Positions 1 to 6,479 are shown, counted from the stretch's first letter. The stretch: DNA of 11,337 bases from Candidatus Portnoyibacteriota bacterium (GCA_030605865.1 JAUWHN010000014.1:1-11337); one strand, 5' to 3'. Translations and numbers: made by a program. Notes: generated by a model not told the origin, from the letters alone.

Positions 1-272
1 TAGGAAGAAAAGCAGCTGAAGTAGTAGATTTGCTTTTTATAGTGGGGGAACGGGCTAAATTTATTTCTAAAGGAGCGCGCGAAAGAGATATTGCAAATGA
101 TAAAATATTTGAATTTCATGCATCGGACGAGACCAAGAGACCACTTCAGGAAATAATTGAACAAGGAGACATAATTTTAATTAAAGGTTCTCGGGCAATG
201 AAAATGGAAAAAATTGTCAAAGAAATTATGGCTGAACCGCGAAAAGCAAAAACATTATTGGTGCAGGAATAA
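1..272 (+). CDS. murF: UDP-N-acetylmuramoyl-tripeptide--D-alanyl-D-alanine ligase, C-terminal end (5' partial)
   Basis: This is the C-terminal end of a Mur ligase. MurF adds D-Ala-D-Ala to the UDP-MurNAc-tripeptide in the cytoplasm, the last cytoplasmic step of peptide assembly for peptidoglycan. The open frame enters from the window edge (first full codon at 3), so the TTG at 30 is only an internal leucine. Seen: a segment reading GRKAAEVVDLLFIVGERA, followed about 35 residues later by GDIILIKGSRAMKMEKIV. Both are typical of the C-terminal domain of MurF, and the second is the family's usual ending motif. The TAA stop lies 1 nt before the ATG of ddl, whose product makes the D-Ala-D-Ala used by MurF, so the two are almost certainly co-transcribed. 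Family assignment is by recognition of motifs; the catalytic ATP-binding part lies outside the window. Confidence 0.88.
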   Translation, partial: GRKAAEVVDLLFIVGERAKFISKGARERDIANDKIFEFHASDETKRPLQEIIEQGDIILIKGSRAMKMEKIVKEIMAEPRKAKTLLVQE

Positions 273-273
273 T

Positions 274-1254
274 ATGAAAAAAATAAACATAGCAGTTTTA
301 ATGGGCGGAATGTCCTCGGAACATGAGGTTTCTTTGAGCACAGGAGAGAATGTTATTGAATATTTAGATAAAGAGAAATATAATATTATACCGATTATAA
401 TTAACAAAAAAGGGGATTGGTTGGTGAGAGGTAAACCAGCCTACGGCTGGTCGGCCGCAGGCCGAAAAAAGACGATTGATGAAGCTTTAAAAGGGGTTGA
501 CGTAGTGTTTAATGCTTTACACGGTGAATACGGAGAAGATGGCAGGATTCAGGGGTTTTTAGACTGTTTTGGGGTGCCTTATACTGGTTCAGGGGTTTTA
601 GCAAGTGCTTTGGGAATGGATAAAATAAAATCTTATGAATTATTTAGATTACACGGACTAAATGTGCCCAAGGGCGTAATTTTGAAAAAGAAAAATAAGT
701 TTGTAAATATGTTTTCAAAGAAGCTGGTGGTAAAACCTTCCTGTTTAGGATCAAGTGTGGGAATTTCTATAGTTAGTGACAAAAAAAACCTGAAAAAGGC
801 GATTGATAAAGCTTTTGAGAGGTGCGATGTGGTTATTGTTGAAGAATATATTGACGGACTAGAAGTTACCTGCGGAATCATTGATAATATCAGGGGTCAA
901 AAACATTTTGCCTTGCCAGTTACAGAAATTATTCCGCCTGATGGCCACTTTTTTGAGTATGAAATTAAATATGACGGTTCAACCCAGGAAATAACGCCGG
1001 CTAGAATTAGCAAGGAATTGACCAAAAAAATACAAGAGCAGTCAATAGAAGCTCATCGGCTTTTAGACTGCGAGGGTTATTCGAGAGTTGATTTTATCCT
1101 TAAAGATAATAAAAAACCTTATATTTTAGAGGTAAACACTCTGCCAGGACTAACCAGCGAATCTTTGCTTCCCAAAGCTGCTAAAGAAGCAGGTATTGAA
1201 TTTTCAAAGTTGTTGGATATAATTATAAAAAATGCACACGGCGCCTTCGTCTAG
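274..1254 (+). CDS. ddl: D-alanine--D-alanine ligase
   Basis: Cytoplasmic ATP-grasp ligase that joins two D-alanines for peptidoglycan precursors. The product is 326 aa, in the family's usual range. Seen: N-terminal GGMSSEHEVSL, HGEYGEDGRIQG (about 83-94), the ATP-grasp segment with KPSCLGSSVG, EEYIDGLEVTCG, and C-terminal EVNTLPGLTSES, where E286 and N288 are the expected Mg2+ ligands. I chose ATG 274 because it starts 1 nt after the murF stop, has an AGGA 5 nt upstream (265-268), and gives MKKINIAVLMGG, the normal N terminus. An in-frame start at 214 would add 20 unrelated residues read from murF. Two oddities. Residues 55-64 (PAYGWSAAGR) are encoded exactly by a 30-bp palindromic repeat, apparently inserted between conserved blocks. 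The last codons and the TAG stop lie inside the tRNA-Glu gene. Confidence 0.95.
   Translation: MKKINIAVLMGGMSSEHEVSLSTGENVIEYLDKEKYNIIPIIINKKGDWLVRGKPAYGWSAAGRKKTIDEALKGVDVVFNALHGEYGEDGRIQGFLDCFGVPYTGSGVLASALGMDKIKSYELFRLHGLNVPKGVILKKKNKFVNMFSKKLVVKPSCLGSSVGISIVSDKKNLKKAIDKAFERCDVVIVEEYIDGLEVTCGIIDNIRGQKHFALPVTEIIPPDGHFFEYEIKYDGSTQEITPARISKELTKKIQEQSIEAHRLLDCEGYSRVDFILKDNKKPYILEVNTLPGLTSESLLPKAAKEAGIEFSKLLDIIIKNAHGAFV
436..465 (+). repeat. Double-hairpin palindromic element inside ddl (copy 1)
   Basis: Two adjacent perfect mini-hairpins: CCAGCC (436-441), loop TAC, GGCTGG (445-450); then TCGGCC (451-456), loop GCA, GGCCGA (460-465). The element is 30 bp, exactly ten codons (P55 to R64), and GC-rich in an AT-rich gene. 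The same design occurs in recR (6676-6705, minus strand) and, with only the first hairpin intact, in the ATPase (1400-1420). It is read here with the first base in codon position 1. Confidence 0.85.
1196..1223 (+). promoter_or_regulatory. Candidate promoter for tRNA-Glu inside the ddl 3' end
   Basis: TTGAAT (1196-1201, four of six matches to TTGACA), a 16-bp spacer and a perfect TATAAT (1218-1223). The predicted start, near 1230, would leave about 10 nt before the tRNA 5' end. A second hexamer, TATAAA, follows at 1224-1229. The match is good, but this is AT-rich coding DNA where TATAAT can arise by chance. Confidence 0.5.
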
Positions 1255-1311
1255 CGGTTAGGACGCCAGGTTCTCAACCTGGTAACACGGGTTCGACTCC
1301 CGTAGGCGCTG
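1240..1311 (+). tRNA. tRNA-Glu (anticodon CTC)
   Basis: The sequence folds as a 72-nt cloverleaf. The acceptor arm GGCGCCT (1240-1246) pairs with AGGCGCT (1304-1310), the first pair being G-U. The D arm contains TAGCGGTTAGGA. The anticodon arm is CCAGG, loop TTCTCAA, CCTGG, which places CTC at the anticodon (reads GAG, glutamate). The T arm is ACGGG, loop TTCGACT, CCCGT. The discriminator is G1311, as in bacterial tRNA-Glu. CCA is not encoded, so a CCA-adding enzyme is needed. The first 15 nt overlap the 3' end of ddl, including its stop codon. A run of seven T (1312-1318) follows directly. Confidence 0.95.
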
Positions 1312-1328
1312 TTTTTTTATTTGGGTAA

Positions 1329-1354
1329 ACCCCGCACCAAAATTGGTGCGGGGT
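1329..1354. repeat. 26-bp palindrome between tRNA-Glu and the ATPase gene
   Basis: Perfect 12-bp arms, ACCCCGCACCAA (1329-1340) and TTGGTGCGGGGT (1343-1354), are separated by only AA. There is no U-rich tract directly after it on either strand, so it is a poor intrinsic terminator, although it could stop or protect the tRNA transcript. Its right arm contains the -35-like hexamer of the ATPase promoter (1343-1348), so a protein bound there would block that promoter. It could equally be another dispersed palindrome of this genome. The structure is certain; the function is not known. Confidence 0.8.
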
Positions 1355-1371
1355 AAAATTTATGTTAAAAT
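1343..1371 (+). promoter_or_regulatory. Extended -10 promoter of the cation ATPase operon, predicted leaderless
   Basis: TTGGTG (1343-1348), a 17-bp spacer, then TG-T-TAAAAT (1363-1371) and exactly 6 nt to ATG 1378. The string 1363-1380 matches the one before rplU (6141-6158) at 16 of 18 bases. The -35 match is weak and lies in the palindrome; the extended TG may compensate. Confidence 0.65.
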
Positions 1372-1377
1372 GATGGT

Positions 1378-4125
1378 ATGGCGAATAAACCTAAAAAAGC
1401 CAGCCCGAGGCTGGTCCGCCTTGGAAGGGAAGAACCAAACTGGCACAGCTTGCTAAGTATTGAAGCGATTTTTAGAAGAGTTGGGGCTCATAAGAACGGT
1501 TTATCGGAAAAAGAAGCCGAGGAACGGCTTAGGAAATTTGGTTTGAATAAATTGCCCGAGGAAAAGCGATTGACGAGGGTAAAAGTATTTTTAGATCAAT
1601 TTAAAAGTCCTTTAATTTATATTTTAGTTTTTGCTGGCCTGGTTACTCTGGTGTTGCAGGATTGGGCTGATTCAGTAGTTATTTTTGCTGCTGTTTTTTT
1701 AAATGCTGGAATAGGATTTTTTCAGGAGAATAAAGCTTCAAAGATTTTTGATAAGTTAAAAAAATTAGTTAGGGAAAAAACAGTTGTTATAAGAGAAGGA
1801 CACGAAAAAGAAATAAATCAGTCCCATATTGTTCTTGGTGATATCATTGTTTTGCGTCCCGGCGACAAAGTGCCGGCTGATGCTCGATTAATTGAATCCT
1901 TAAATTTAAAAGTCAATGAAGCAGCTTTAACCGGCGAATGGCTGGCTTCGGAAAAGTCTTTAGCAGTTTTGCCAAAAAAGACTCCTTTAGCTGATAGAGA
2001 AAATATGGTTTATATGGGAACAGTAATAGAAGACGGCAAAGGGCGGGCAGTAGTTGTTTCAACGGGCAAAGATACAGAAATAGGAGAGATTGCTATTTCA
2101 ATCAGAGAAGTAGAAGAGGAAAAAACTCCTTATCAAAAAAAAATAGCCCGTTTTAGTAAAATTATTGCCGTTGTTGTCGGTTTTGTTTGCGTTAGCATTT
2201 TTGTTGGGGGAGCGCTGACCGGCAAAGATGTTTTAGAGATGTTTATTACTGCTATTGCCGTGGCAGTTGCTGCTATTCCAGAGGGATTGCCAATTGCTAT
2301 GACGGTTATTTTGGCTTTAGGAATGGAGCGGATTTCCAAGAAAAAAGGATTAGTGCGAAAATTAATTGCTACCGAAACATTGGGCTCAACTCAAATTATT
2401 TGTACTGACAAAACAGGAACCTTGACCGAAGCTAAAATGCAGGTGGCTGGAGTTTTTACCGGAATTAAAGAGCTTTTAAGCGCCGGCAATAGTAAAGAAT
2501 CCCATATTTTAGCTTTAAAAATCGCTACTTTATGCAACGAGGCCTTTATTGAAAATCCCGAAGAGGCAATGGAAAAATGGATTGTTCGAGGCACGCCGAC
2601 TGAAAGAGCTTTACTTTTGGCAGGAACCCAGGCTGGTATTAACAGAGAAGAGCTTGAGAAAAACCAGTCAAAAATTGATGAATTACCTTTTGACCCGGTT
2701 TATAAATACTCGGCCAAAGTTCATAAATTAAATAAATATCAAGATATAATATATGTTCTTGGTGCGCCGGAAATAATTTTAGAAAATTCAAGATATTTAG
2801 AACGTGATGGGAAAGAACAAACAATAACTCCTAAGAAATTAAAAGAATTAATAAAAGAATATGAAGATTTAGATAGAAAAGGTTTGCGAGTTTTAGCAAC
2901 TGGTTATAAAAAAATAAAACGAGGTTCATTTAGTTCAAAAATTAAAAAAGTATTAGATTTAAAAACATCTATTAGTAAAATAGAAAGAGAAAAAATTTAT
3001 GAAGAGAAATTTAAGAACATGGTTTTTGTTGGGTTTATTGCCTTGCATGATCCTTTAAGAAAAGACGTTAAAGAAGCAATGAAAATATGCAGAAAGGCAG
3101 GGATGAGACCTATCATTATTACCGGCGATCATAGATTGACTGCCAAGGCAATTGCTGAAGAGTTGGGGCTGCCAGCCCAAGAAAAAAATATAATCGAAGG
3201 AAGAGAGTTAGAAGAAATGAGTGAGGAAAAATTTAAAAAAAAATTAGGGGATTTTGAAATATATGCCCGGGTAGACCCTCGACAAAAACTTAGGATTGTT
3301 CAGGCTTGGCAGGAAAAGGGCAGGGTAGTAGCAATGACCGGTGACGGGGTTAATGATGCTCCGGCCTTAAAGCAGGCTGATATCGGGGTGGCCTTAGGTT
3401 CAGGCACTGACGTGGCCAAAGAGGCTTCTGATTTAGTTCTTTTAACTGATAGTTTTTCAATTGTTGTAGCAGCAGTTGAGGAGGGAAGAGCAATTATTGA
3501 TAATCTTAGAAAGGTTATTACCTATTTGTTTTCTTTCAGTTTTACAGAAATAATTTTAGTAGGAGCAAGTGTAATCGGAGGATTTCCTTTGCCTATTTTA
3601 CCAGCTCAGATTTTATGGGTTAATCTTGTTGAAGATAGCTTACCGGCCGTAGCTTTAGCTTTTGAGAAAAAAGAGAAGGATGTAATGGAGCATAAACCCG
3701 AACATCCACAGAGTCCTCTTTTGAATCGAGAGATGAAGGTGATAATTTTTGTTATTGGTATTTTTACTGACTTAATGCTTTTGGGTTTATTCTTTTGGCT
3801 TGTAAAGAGAAATTTATCATTGGCTGAAATTCGGACAATAATTTTTGCTTGTTTAAGCATAGGCTCTATCTTTTTTGTGTTTCCTTGTAGGAGTTTGAGA
3901 AAAAATATCTGGCAGATTAATCCCTTTTCTAATCCTATGATAATTATTGCCTGGTTTTTTTCTATTATTATGTTGTTATTGGCTATTTATCTTCCCTTAT
4001 TTCAGAAACTTCTTAAAACCGTGCCATTAAATTTATTTGATTGGTTATTATTTATAGGATTAGGGATAATAAACTTAGCTTTCATTGAATTCACTAAGTG
4101 GATATTTATTAGAAAAAGACGATGA
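1378..4125 (+). CDS. P2A-type cation-transporting ATPase (probable Ca2+ pump)
   Basis: Membrane pump of 915 aa that uses ATP to export a cation, most likely Ca2+. Seen in order: N-terminal cation-ATPase domain (about 20-75), M1-M2 (78-113), actuator loop TGE (185-187), M3 (260-281), M4 with AAIPEGLP (E302), phosphorylation motif DKTGTLT (D344), nucleotide-binding domain, hinge TGDGVNDAP (654-662), then six C-terminal helices. Compared with SERCA from memory, E302, E724, N749 and D753 match ion ligands E309, E771, N796 and D800. N768 corresponds to S721 and T799 to E752, so site I is altered and another ion (Na+, for example) cannot be excluded. The usual KGAPE reads LGAPE (461-465). ATG 1378 fits the promoter; the ATGs at 1370 and 1373 are out of frame. 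Residues 8-15 come from a palindromic repeat in the N-terminal tail. The stop overlaps the exchanger gene. Confidence 0.93.
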   Translation: MANKPKKASPRLVRLGREEPNWHSLLSIEAIFRRVGAHKNGLSEKEAEERLRKFGLNKLPEEKRLTRVKVFLDQFKSPLIYILVFAGLVTLVLQDWADSVVIFAAVFLNAGIGFFQENKASKIFDKLKKLVREKTVVIREGHEKEINQSHIVLGDIIVLRPGDKVPADARLIESLNLKVNEAALTGEWLASEKSLAVLPKKTPLADRENMVYMGTVIEDGKGRAVVVSTGKDTEIGEIAISIREVEEEKTPYQKKIARFSKIIAVVVGFVCVSIFVGGALTGKDVLEMFITAIAVAVAAIPEGLPIAMTVILALGMERISKKKGLVRKLIATETLGSTQIICTDKTGTLTEAKMQVAGVFTGIKELLSAGNSKESHILALKIATLCNEAFIENPEEAMEKWIVRGTPTERALLLAGTQAGINREELEKNQSKIDELPFDPVYKYSAKVHKLNKYQDIIYVLGAPEIILENSRYLERDGKEQTITPKKLKELIKEYEDLDRKGLRVLATGYKKIKRGSFSSKIKKVLDLKTSISKIEREKIYEEKFKNMVFVGFIALHDPLRKDVKEAMKICRKAGMRPIIITGDHRLTAKAIAEELGLPAQEKNIIEGRELEEMSEEKFKKKLGDFEIYARVDPRQKLRIVQAWQEKGRVVAMTGDGVNDAPALKQADIGVALGSGTDVAKEASDLVLLTDSFSIVVAAVEEGRAIIDNLRKVITYLFSFSFTEIILVGASVIGGFPLPILPAQILWVNLVEDSLPAVALAFEKKEKDVMEHKPEHPQSPLLNREMKVIIFVIGIFTDLMLLGLFFWLVKRNLSLAEIRTIIFACLSIGSIFFVFPCRSLRKNIWQINPFSNPMIIIAWFFSIIMLLLAIYLPLFQKLLKTVPLNLFDWLLFIGLGIINLAFIEFTKWIFIRKRR
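1400..1420 (+). repeat. Palindromic element in the ATPase N terminus (copy 2, second hairpin decayed)
   Basis: CCAGCC (1400-1405), loop CGA, GGCTGG (1409-1414), then TCCGCC, the expected left arm of the second hairpin. No pairing right arm follows after the 3-nt loop. It starts at codon position 2, unlike the ddl and recR copies, and encodes part of a poorly conserved N-terminal tail (ASPRLVRLG). Confidence 0.7.
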
Positions 4126-5075
4126 TAATTTTGTATATCGCATTATTTTTTATTTCCGTCCTTGTCCTGGTTAAAAGCGGGTCAGTGGCAGTTAAATGCT
4201 TGGTAGCAATATCTCGGTATCTAAGAATTTCCGAGTATGTTTTAGCTTTTATTTTGATGGCTTTAGCTACCAGTTTGCCCGAGTTTTTTGTAGGAATAAA
4301 TTCCGCTCTTGCAAAAACGCCGATTCTTTCTTTGGGAAATATAATTGGTTCTAATATAGTTAATTTAAGTCTTATTTTGGGCGTAGTTGTCATATTTGCT
4401 AAGGGAATCAAGATTGAAAGCAAGATCGCCAAAAGAGATGCCTGGATTGTATTTTTTATCTCTATTTTACCCTTGCTTCTTTTAGTTGATAAAAATTTAT
4501 CCCAAGCTGATGGAGGTATTCTTTTGATAGTATTTATTTGGTATTTAAGGCACATTCTTAAAGCTAAAGAGGCGTTTAGAAAAAGAATGGACCATATAGT
4601 TCGAACCATTGAGAGATTTCGACAATTTGTTAAGGATTTATTAATATTTGTAGTAGCAATAGCAATACTTTTGATTAGTTCTTGGGGGGTGGTAAAGACA
4701 GCCACGCTAATTGCCGAAGGCCTTGAATTGCCATTGGTTTTGATCGGGCTTATTTTAGTAGCTGTTGGCACTTCGCTTCCAGAGTTGGTATTTGGTATAA
4801 AAGCAGTAATTACCAAGCATGAAGGAATGAATTTGGGAAATTTAATTGGCAGCACAGTGATGAATTCAACCCTTATTTTAGGTATTACTGCTTTAATTTA
4901 TCCGATTAGAATAGAAAATTTTAATATTATTTTAATTGGTGGCCTTTTTATGATTTTTATTGTTCTTATTGTTAATTTTTTCATTGCTACCAAAGAAAAA
5001 ATTTCTTGGAAAGAGGGGGTTGTTTTAATCGGGCTGTATGTAGCATTTTTAGTTCTCGAGTTCTTGTTAAAATAA
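4122..5075 (+). CDS. CaCA-family Na+/Ca2+ exchanger (YrbG-like)
   Basis: Integral membrane antiporter of 317 aa, expected to exchange Ca2+ against Na+ (or H+). Seen: a duplicated fold with two alpha repeats. Alpha-1 (about 47-87) contains ALATSLPEFFVG and GNIIGSNIVNLSLILG. Alpha-2 (about 213-254) contains AVGTSLPELVFG and GNLIGSTVMNSTLILG. The acidic ligands E54 and E221 are both present. About ten hydrophobic segments are visible, with a charged cytoplasmic loop at about 144-171 between the halves. The ATG overlaps the ATPase stop (ATGA, 4122-4125), so the two are translationally coupled and transcribed together. This pairs a primary and a secondary transporter, probably for the same ion. 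No Shine-Dalgarno is visible. Family membership is secure; ion specificity is inferred. Confidence 0.93.
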   Translation: MIILYIALFFISVLVLVKSGSVAVKCLVAISRYLRISEYVLAFILMALATSLPEFFVGINSALAKTPILSLGNIIGSNIVNLSLILGVVVIFAKGIKIESKIAKRDAWIVFFISILPLLLLVDKNLSQADGGILLIVFIWYLRHILKAKEAFRKRMDHIVRTIERFRQFVKDLLIFVVAIAILLISSWGVVKTATLIAEGLELPLVLIGLILVAVGTSLPELVFGIKAVITKHEGMNLGNLIGSTVMNSTLILGITALIYPIRIENFNIILIGGLFMIFIVLIVNFFIATKEKISWKEGVVLIGLYVAFLVLEFLLK

Positions 5076-5092
5076 ATAAAAAGTGTTAGAGT
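5064..5092 (+). promoter_or_regulatory. Extended -10 promoter of rmuC, predicted leaderless
   Basis: TTGTTA (5064-5069, four of six matches), a 17-bp spacer, then TG-T-TAGAGT (5084-5092), with AATTCT (6 nt) before ATG 5099. The -10 is the weakest of the set, but the spacing is identical to those of the ATPase and rplU. The -35 overlaps the end of the exchanger gene. Confidence 0.5.
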
Positions 5093-5098
5093 AATTCT

Positions 5099-6109
5099 AT
5101 GAACTATTTTTTATACATTTTAATAATTGTTTTGTTGGGGATAATTGTTTATCTGGTTTTGAGGAAGGGCGGGGGAGGGAATTTAACGGATGAGTTAAAA
5201 GAAATGAGAAAAGAATTAATAGAAACAAGAGAAAAGAGCATGGACTCGATGCAGAGGCAGCTGGAAGAAAGCAGCAAAATTGTAAGAGACGTTACTTCGC
5301 AGCTGGAAAAAATTCATGCTGACCATCAGCACGTTAAAGATGTTAAATCCCAGCTCGGAAAATTAACCGACATTTTAGCCAATCCCAAGCAGCGAGGAAT
5401 TTTGGGTGAATATTTTTTGGAAACTTTACTTAAAAATGTGTTTCAGCCCAATCAGTATAAACTACAGTATAAGTTTAAAGACGGAGAAATAGTTGACGCA
5501 GCAATCTTTATCAAAGACAAAATTATTCCTATTGACTCTAAATTCTCTTTGGAGAATTATAATCGGATTTTAGAAGAAAAAGATTCTGACAAACGGGGAA
5601 AATTAGAAAAAGCTTTAAGAGAAGATTTGAAAAAAAGAATTGAGGAAACGGCCAAATACATTAGGCCGACAGAAAGAACAATGGACTTTGCTTTTATGTT
5701 TATTCCTTCAGAAGGTATTTATTATGACCTGTTGATTAATCGGGTTGGAGCGGTTAAAATTAGCACTTATGATTTAATCGAGTATGCCTTTAAAGAAAAG
5801 CACGTTATTATTGTTTCGCCAACTTCTTTTTATGCCTATTTACAAACGGTTTTACAGGGATTGCGGGCACTACAGATTGAAGAGTCGGCTAAAGAAATCC
5901 AGCAGCGAGTTGAAATTTTAAGAAAGCATATACTGAATTATAATGAGTTTTTAAATAAATTAGGCGGTCATTTGAGTACAACGGTCAGCACTTACAATAG
6001 AGCCTATAAGGAATTTGCTAAAGTGGAAAAGGATACAGCGAGATTAACGCAAAGCAAAGAAAAGATAGAGCCGAAAGAGATAGAAAAACCGAAGCACTTG
6101 GAAGAATAG
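5099..6109 (+). CDS. rmuC: RmuC family protein (DNA recombination limiting factor)
   Basis: RmuC proteins are predicted nucleases that limit rearrangements at inverted repeats; their biochemistry is poorly defined. The product is 336 aa, short for the family. Seen: an N-terminal membrane helix (3-21), a glycine-rich hinge (24-27), a charged coiled-coil region (about 29-90), then the RmuC core. The core contains QRGILGEYFLETLL (98-111), a PD-(D/E)XK-like segment with VDAAIF and PIDSKF (D133, D146, K148), and FAFMFIPSEGIYYDLL (197-212). A lysine/glutamate-rich tail ends the protein. There is no ribosome binding site, and a promoter directly abuts the start. RmuC's reported link to inverted repeats is notable in a window with several palindromic repeats, but this is only an association. 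Confidence 0.9.
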   Translation: MNYFLYILIIVLLGIIVYLVLRKGGGGNLTDELKEMRKELIETREKSMDSMQRQLEESSKIVRDVTSQLEKIHADHQHVKDVKSQLGKLTDILANPKQRGILGEYFLETLLKNVFQPNQYKLQYKFKDGEIVDAAIFIKDKIIPIDSKFSLENYNRILEEKDSDKRGKLEKALREDLKKRIEETAKYIRPTERTMDFAFMFIPSEGIYYDLLINRVGAVKISTYDLIEYAFKEKHVIIVSPTSFYAYLQTVLQGLRALQIEESAKEIQQRVEILRKHILNYNEFLNKLGGHLSTTVSTYNRAYKEFAKVEKDTARLTQSKEKIEPKEIEKPKHLEE

Positions 6110-6120
6110 AAGTTGAAGCC

Positions 6121-6149
6121 TTGTCAATTTTTAGTCATTTTGTTAATAT
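6121..6149 (+). promoter_or_regulatory. Extended -10 promoter of rplU, predicted leaderless
   Basis: TTGTCA (6121-6126, five of six matches), a 17-bp spacer, then TG-T-TAATAT (6141-6149) and 6 nt to ATG 6156. A second hexamer, TATAAT, at 6147-6152 would place the start inside the gene, so TAATAT is preferred. The out-of-frame ATG at 6151 (ATG GTA TGA) would be left out of a leaderless mRNA. Confidence 0.72.
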
Positions 6150-6155
6150 AATGGT

Positions 6156-6479
6156 ATGACTTTAGCTGTTATAAAAACCGGAGGCAAGCAATATCTTGTA
6201 AAAAAGGGCGACAAGATTAAGATTGAGAAAATAGATGGTAAAGAGGACAAAGAAATAACCTTTAAGGAAGTTTTATTATTGGTAAAAGATAAGAAAGTAG
6301 AGATTGGCGTTCCTTTAGTAAAAAATGCCAAGGTTGTTGGCAAGATTTTGAAGCAGGGAAAAGGGGATAAGGTTATTATTTTTAAATACAAGTCTAAAAA
6401 ACGTTATAAGAAAAAAGCTGGCCATCGCCAGCCATATACTGAAATCGAAATAAAAGAAATTTTATTTTCTTCCAAGTAG
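6156..6479 (+). CDS. rplU: 50S ribosomal protein L21
   Basis: Large-subunit protein of 107 aa, normal for bL21. Seen: N-terminal AVIKTGGKQYLVKKGD and the L21 signature near the C terminus, KSKKRYKKKAGHRQPYTEI, which binds 23S rRNA. In most bacteria rplU is followed by rpmA (L27). Here the gene is alone and runs into recR on the opposite strand, with the two stop codons overlapping by 18 bp. Transcription probably starts at the ATG itself (see the promoter at 6121-6149). The codons for AGHRQP also form the hairpin of a candidate terminator for recR on the other strand. Confidence 0.97.
   Translation: MTLAVIKTGGKQYLVKKGDKIKIEKIDGKEDKEITFKEVLLLVKDKKVEIGVPLVKNAKVVGKILKQGKGDKVIIFKYKSKKRYKKKAGHRQPYTEIEIKEILFSSK
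6411..6432 (-). terminator. Candidate intrinsic terminator of recR, inside rplU
   Basis: Read on the minus strand: GCTGGC, loop GATG, GCCAGC, then TTTTTTC. This is a 6-bp GC-rich stem with a tetraloop followed directly by six T, beginning about 30 nt after the recR stop. It is made of conserved L21 codons, so the hairpin could be incidental, but form and position are both right. Confidence 0.6.

Noticed and set aside
214..273. Upstream in-frame start for ddl
   Set aside because: It would overlap conserved murF coding and add 20 residues unlike any Ddl N terminus; ATG 274 has an AGGA and gives the normal start.
1312..1318. T7 run after the tRNA as an intrinsic terminator
   Set aside because: The nearest stem, the T arm, ends at about 1303, so the T run does not directly follow a hairpin. 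Possible, but not supported enough to annotate.
4109..4855. A 248-codon open frame on the minus strand
   Set aside because: It lies opposite the exchanger gene, whose alpha-repeat motifs are unmistakable. Its translation is low-complexity (I, T, K, S rich) with no recognisable domain, as expected of an antisense shadow.
6147..6152. TATAAT as the rplU -10
   Set aside because: It leaves only 3 nt before the ATG, which would put the transcript start inside the coding sequence. TAATAT at 6144-6149 has the 17-bp spacing, the extended TG and 6 nt to the ATG.
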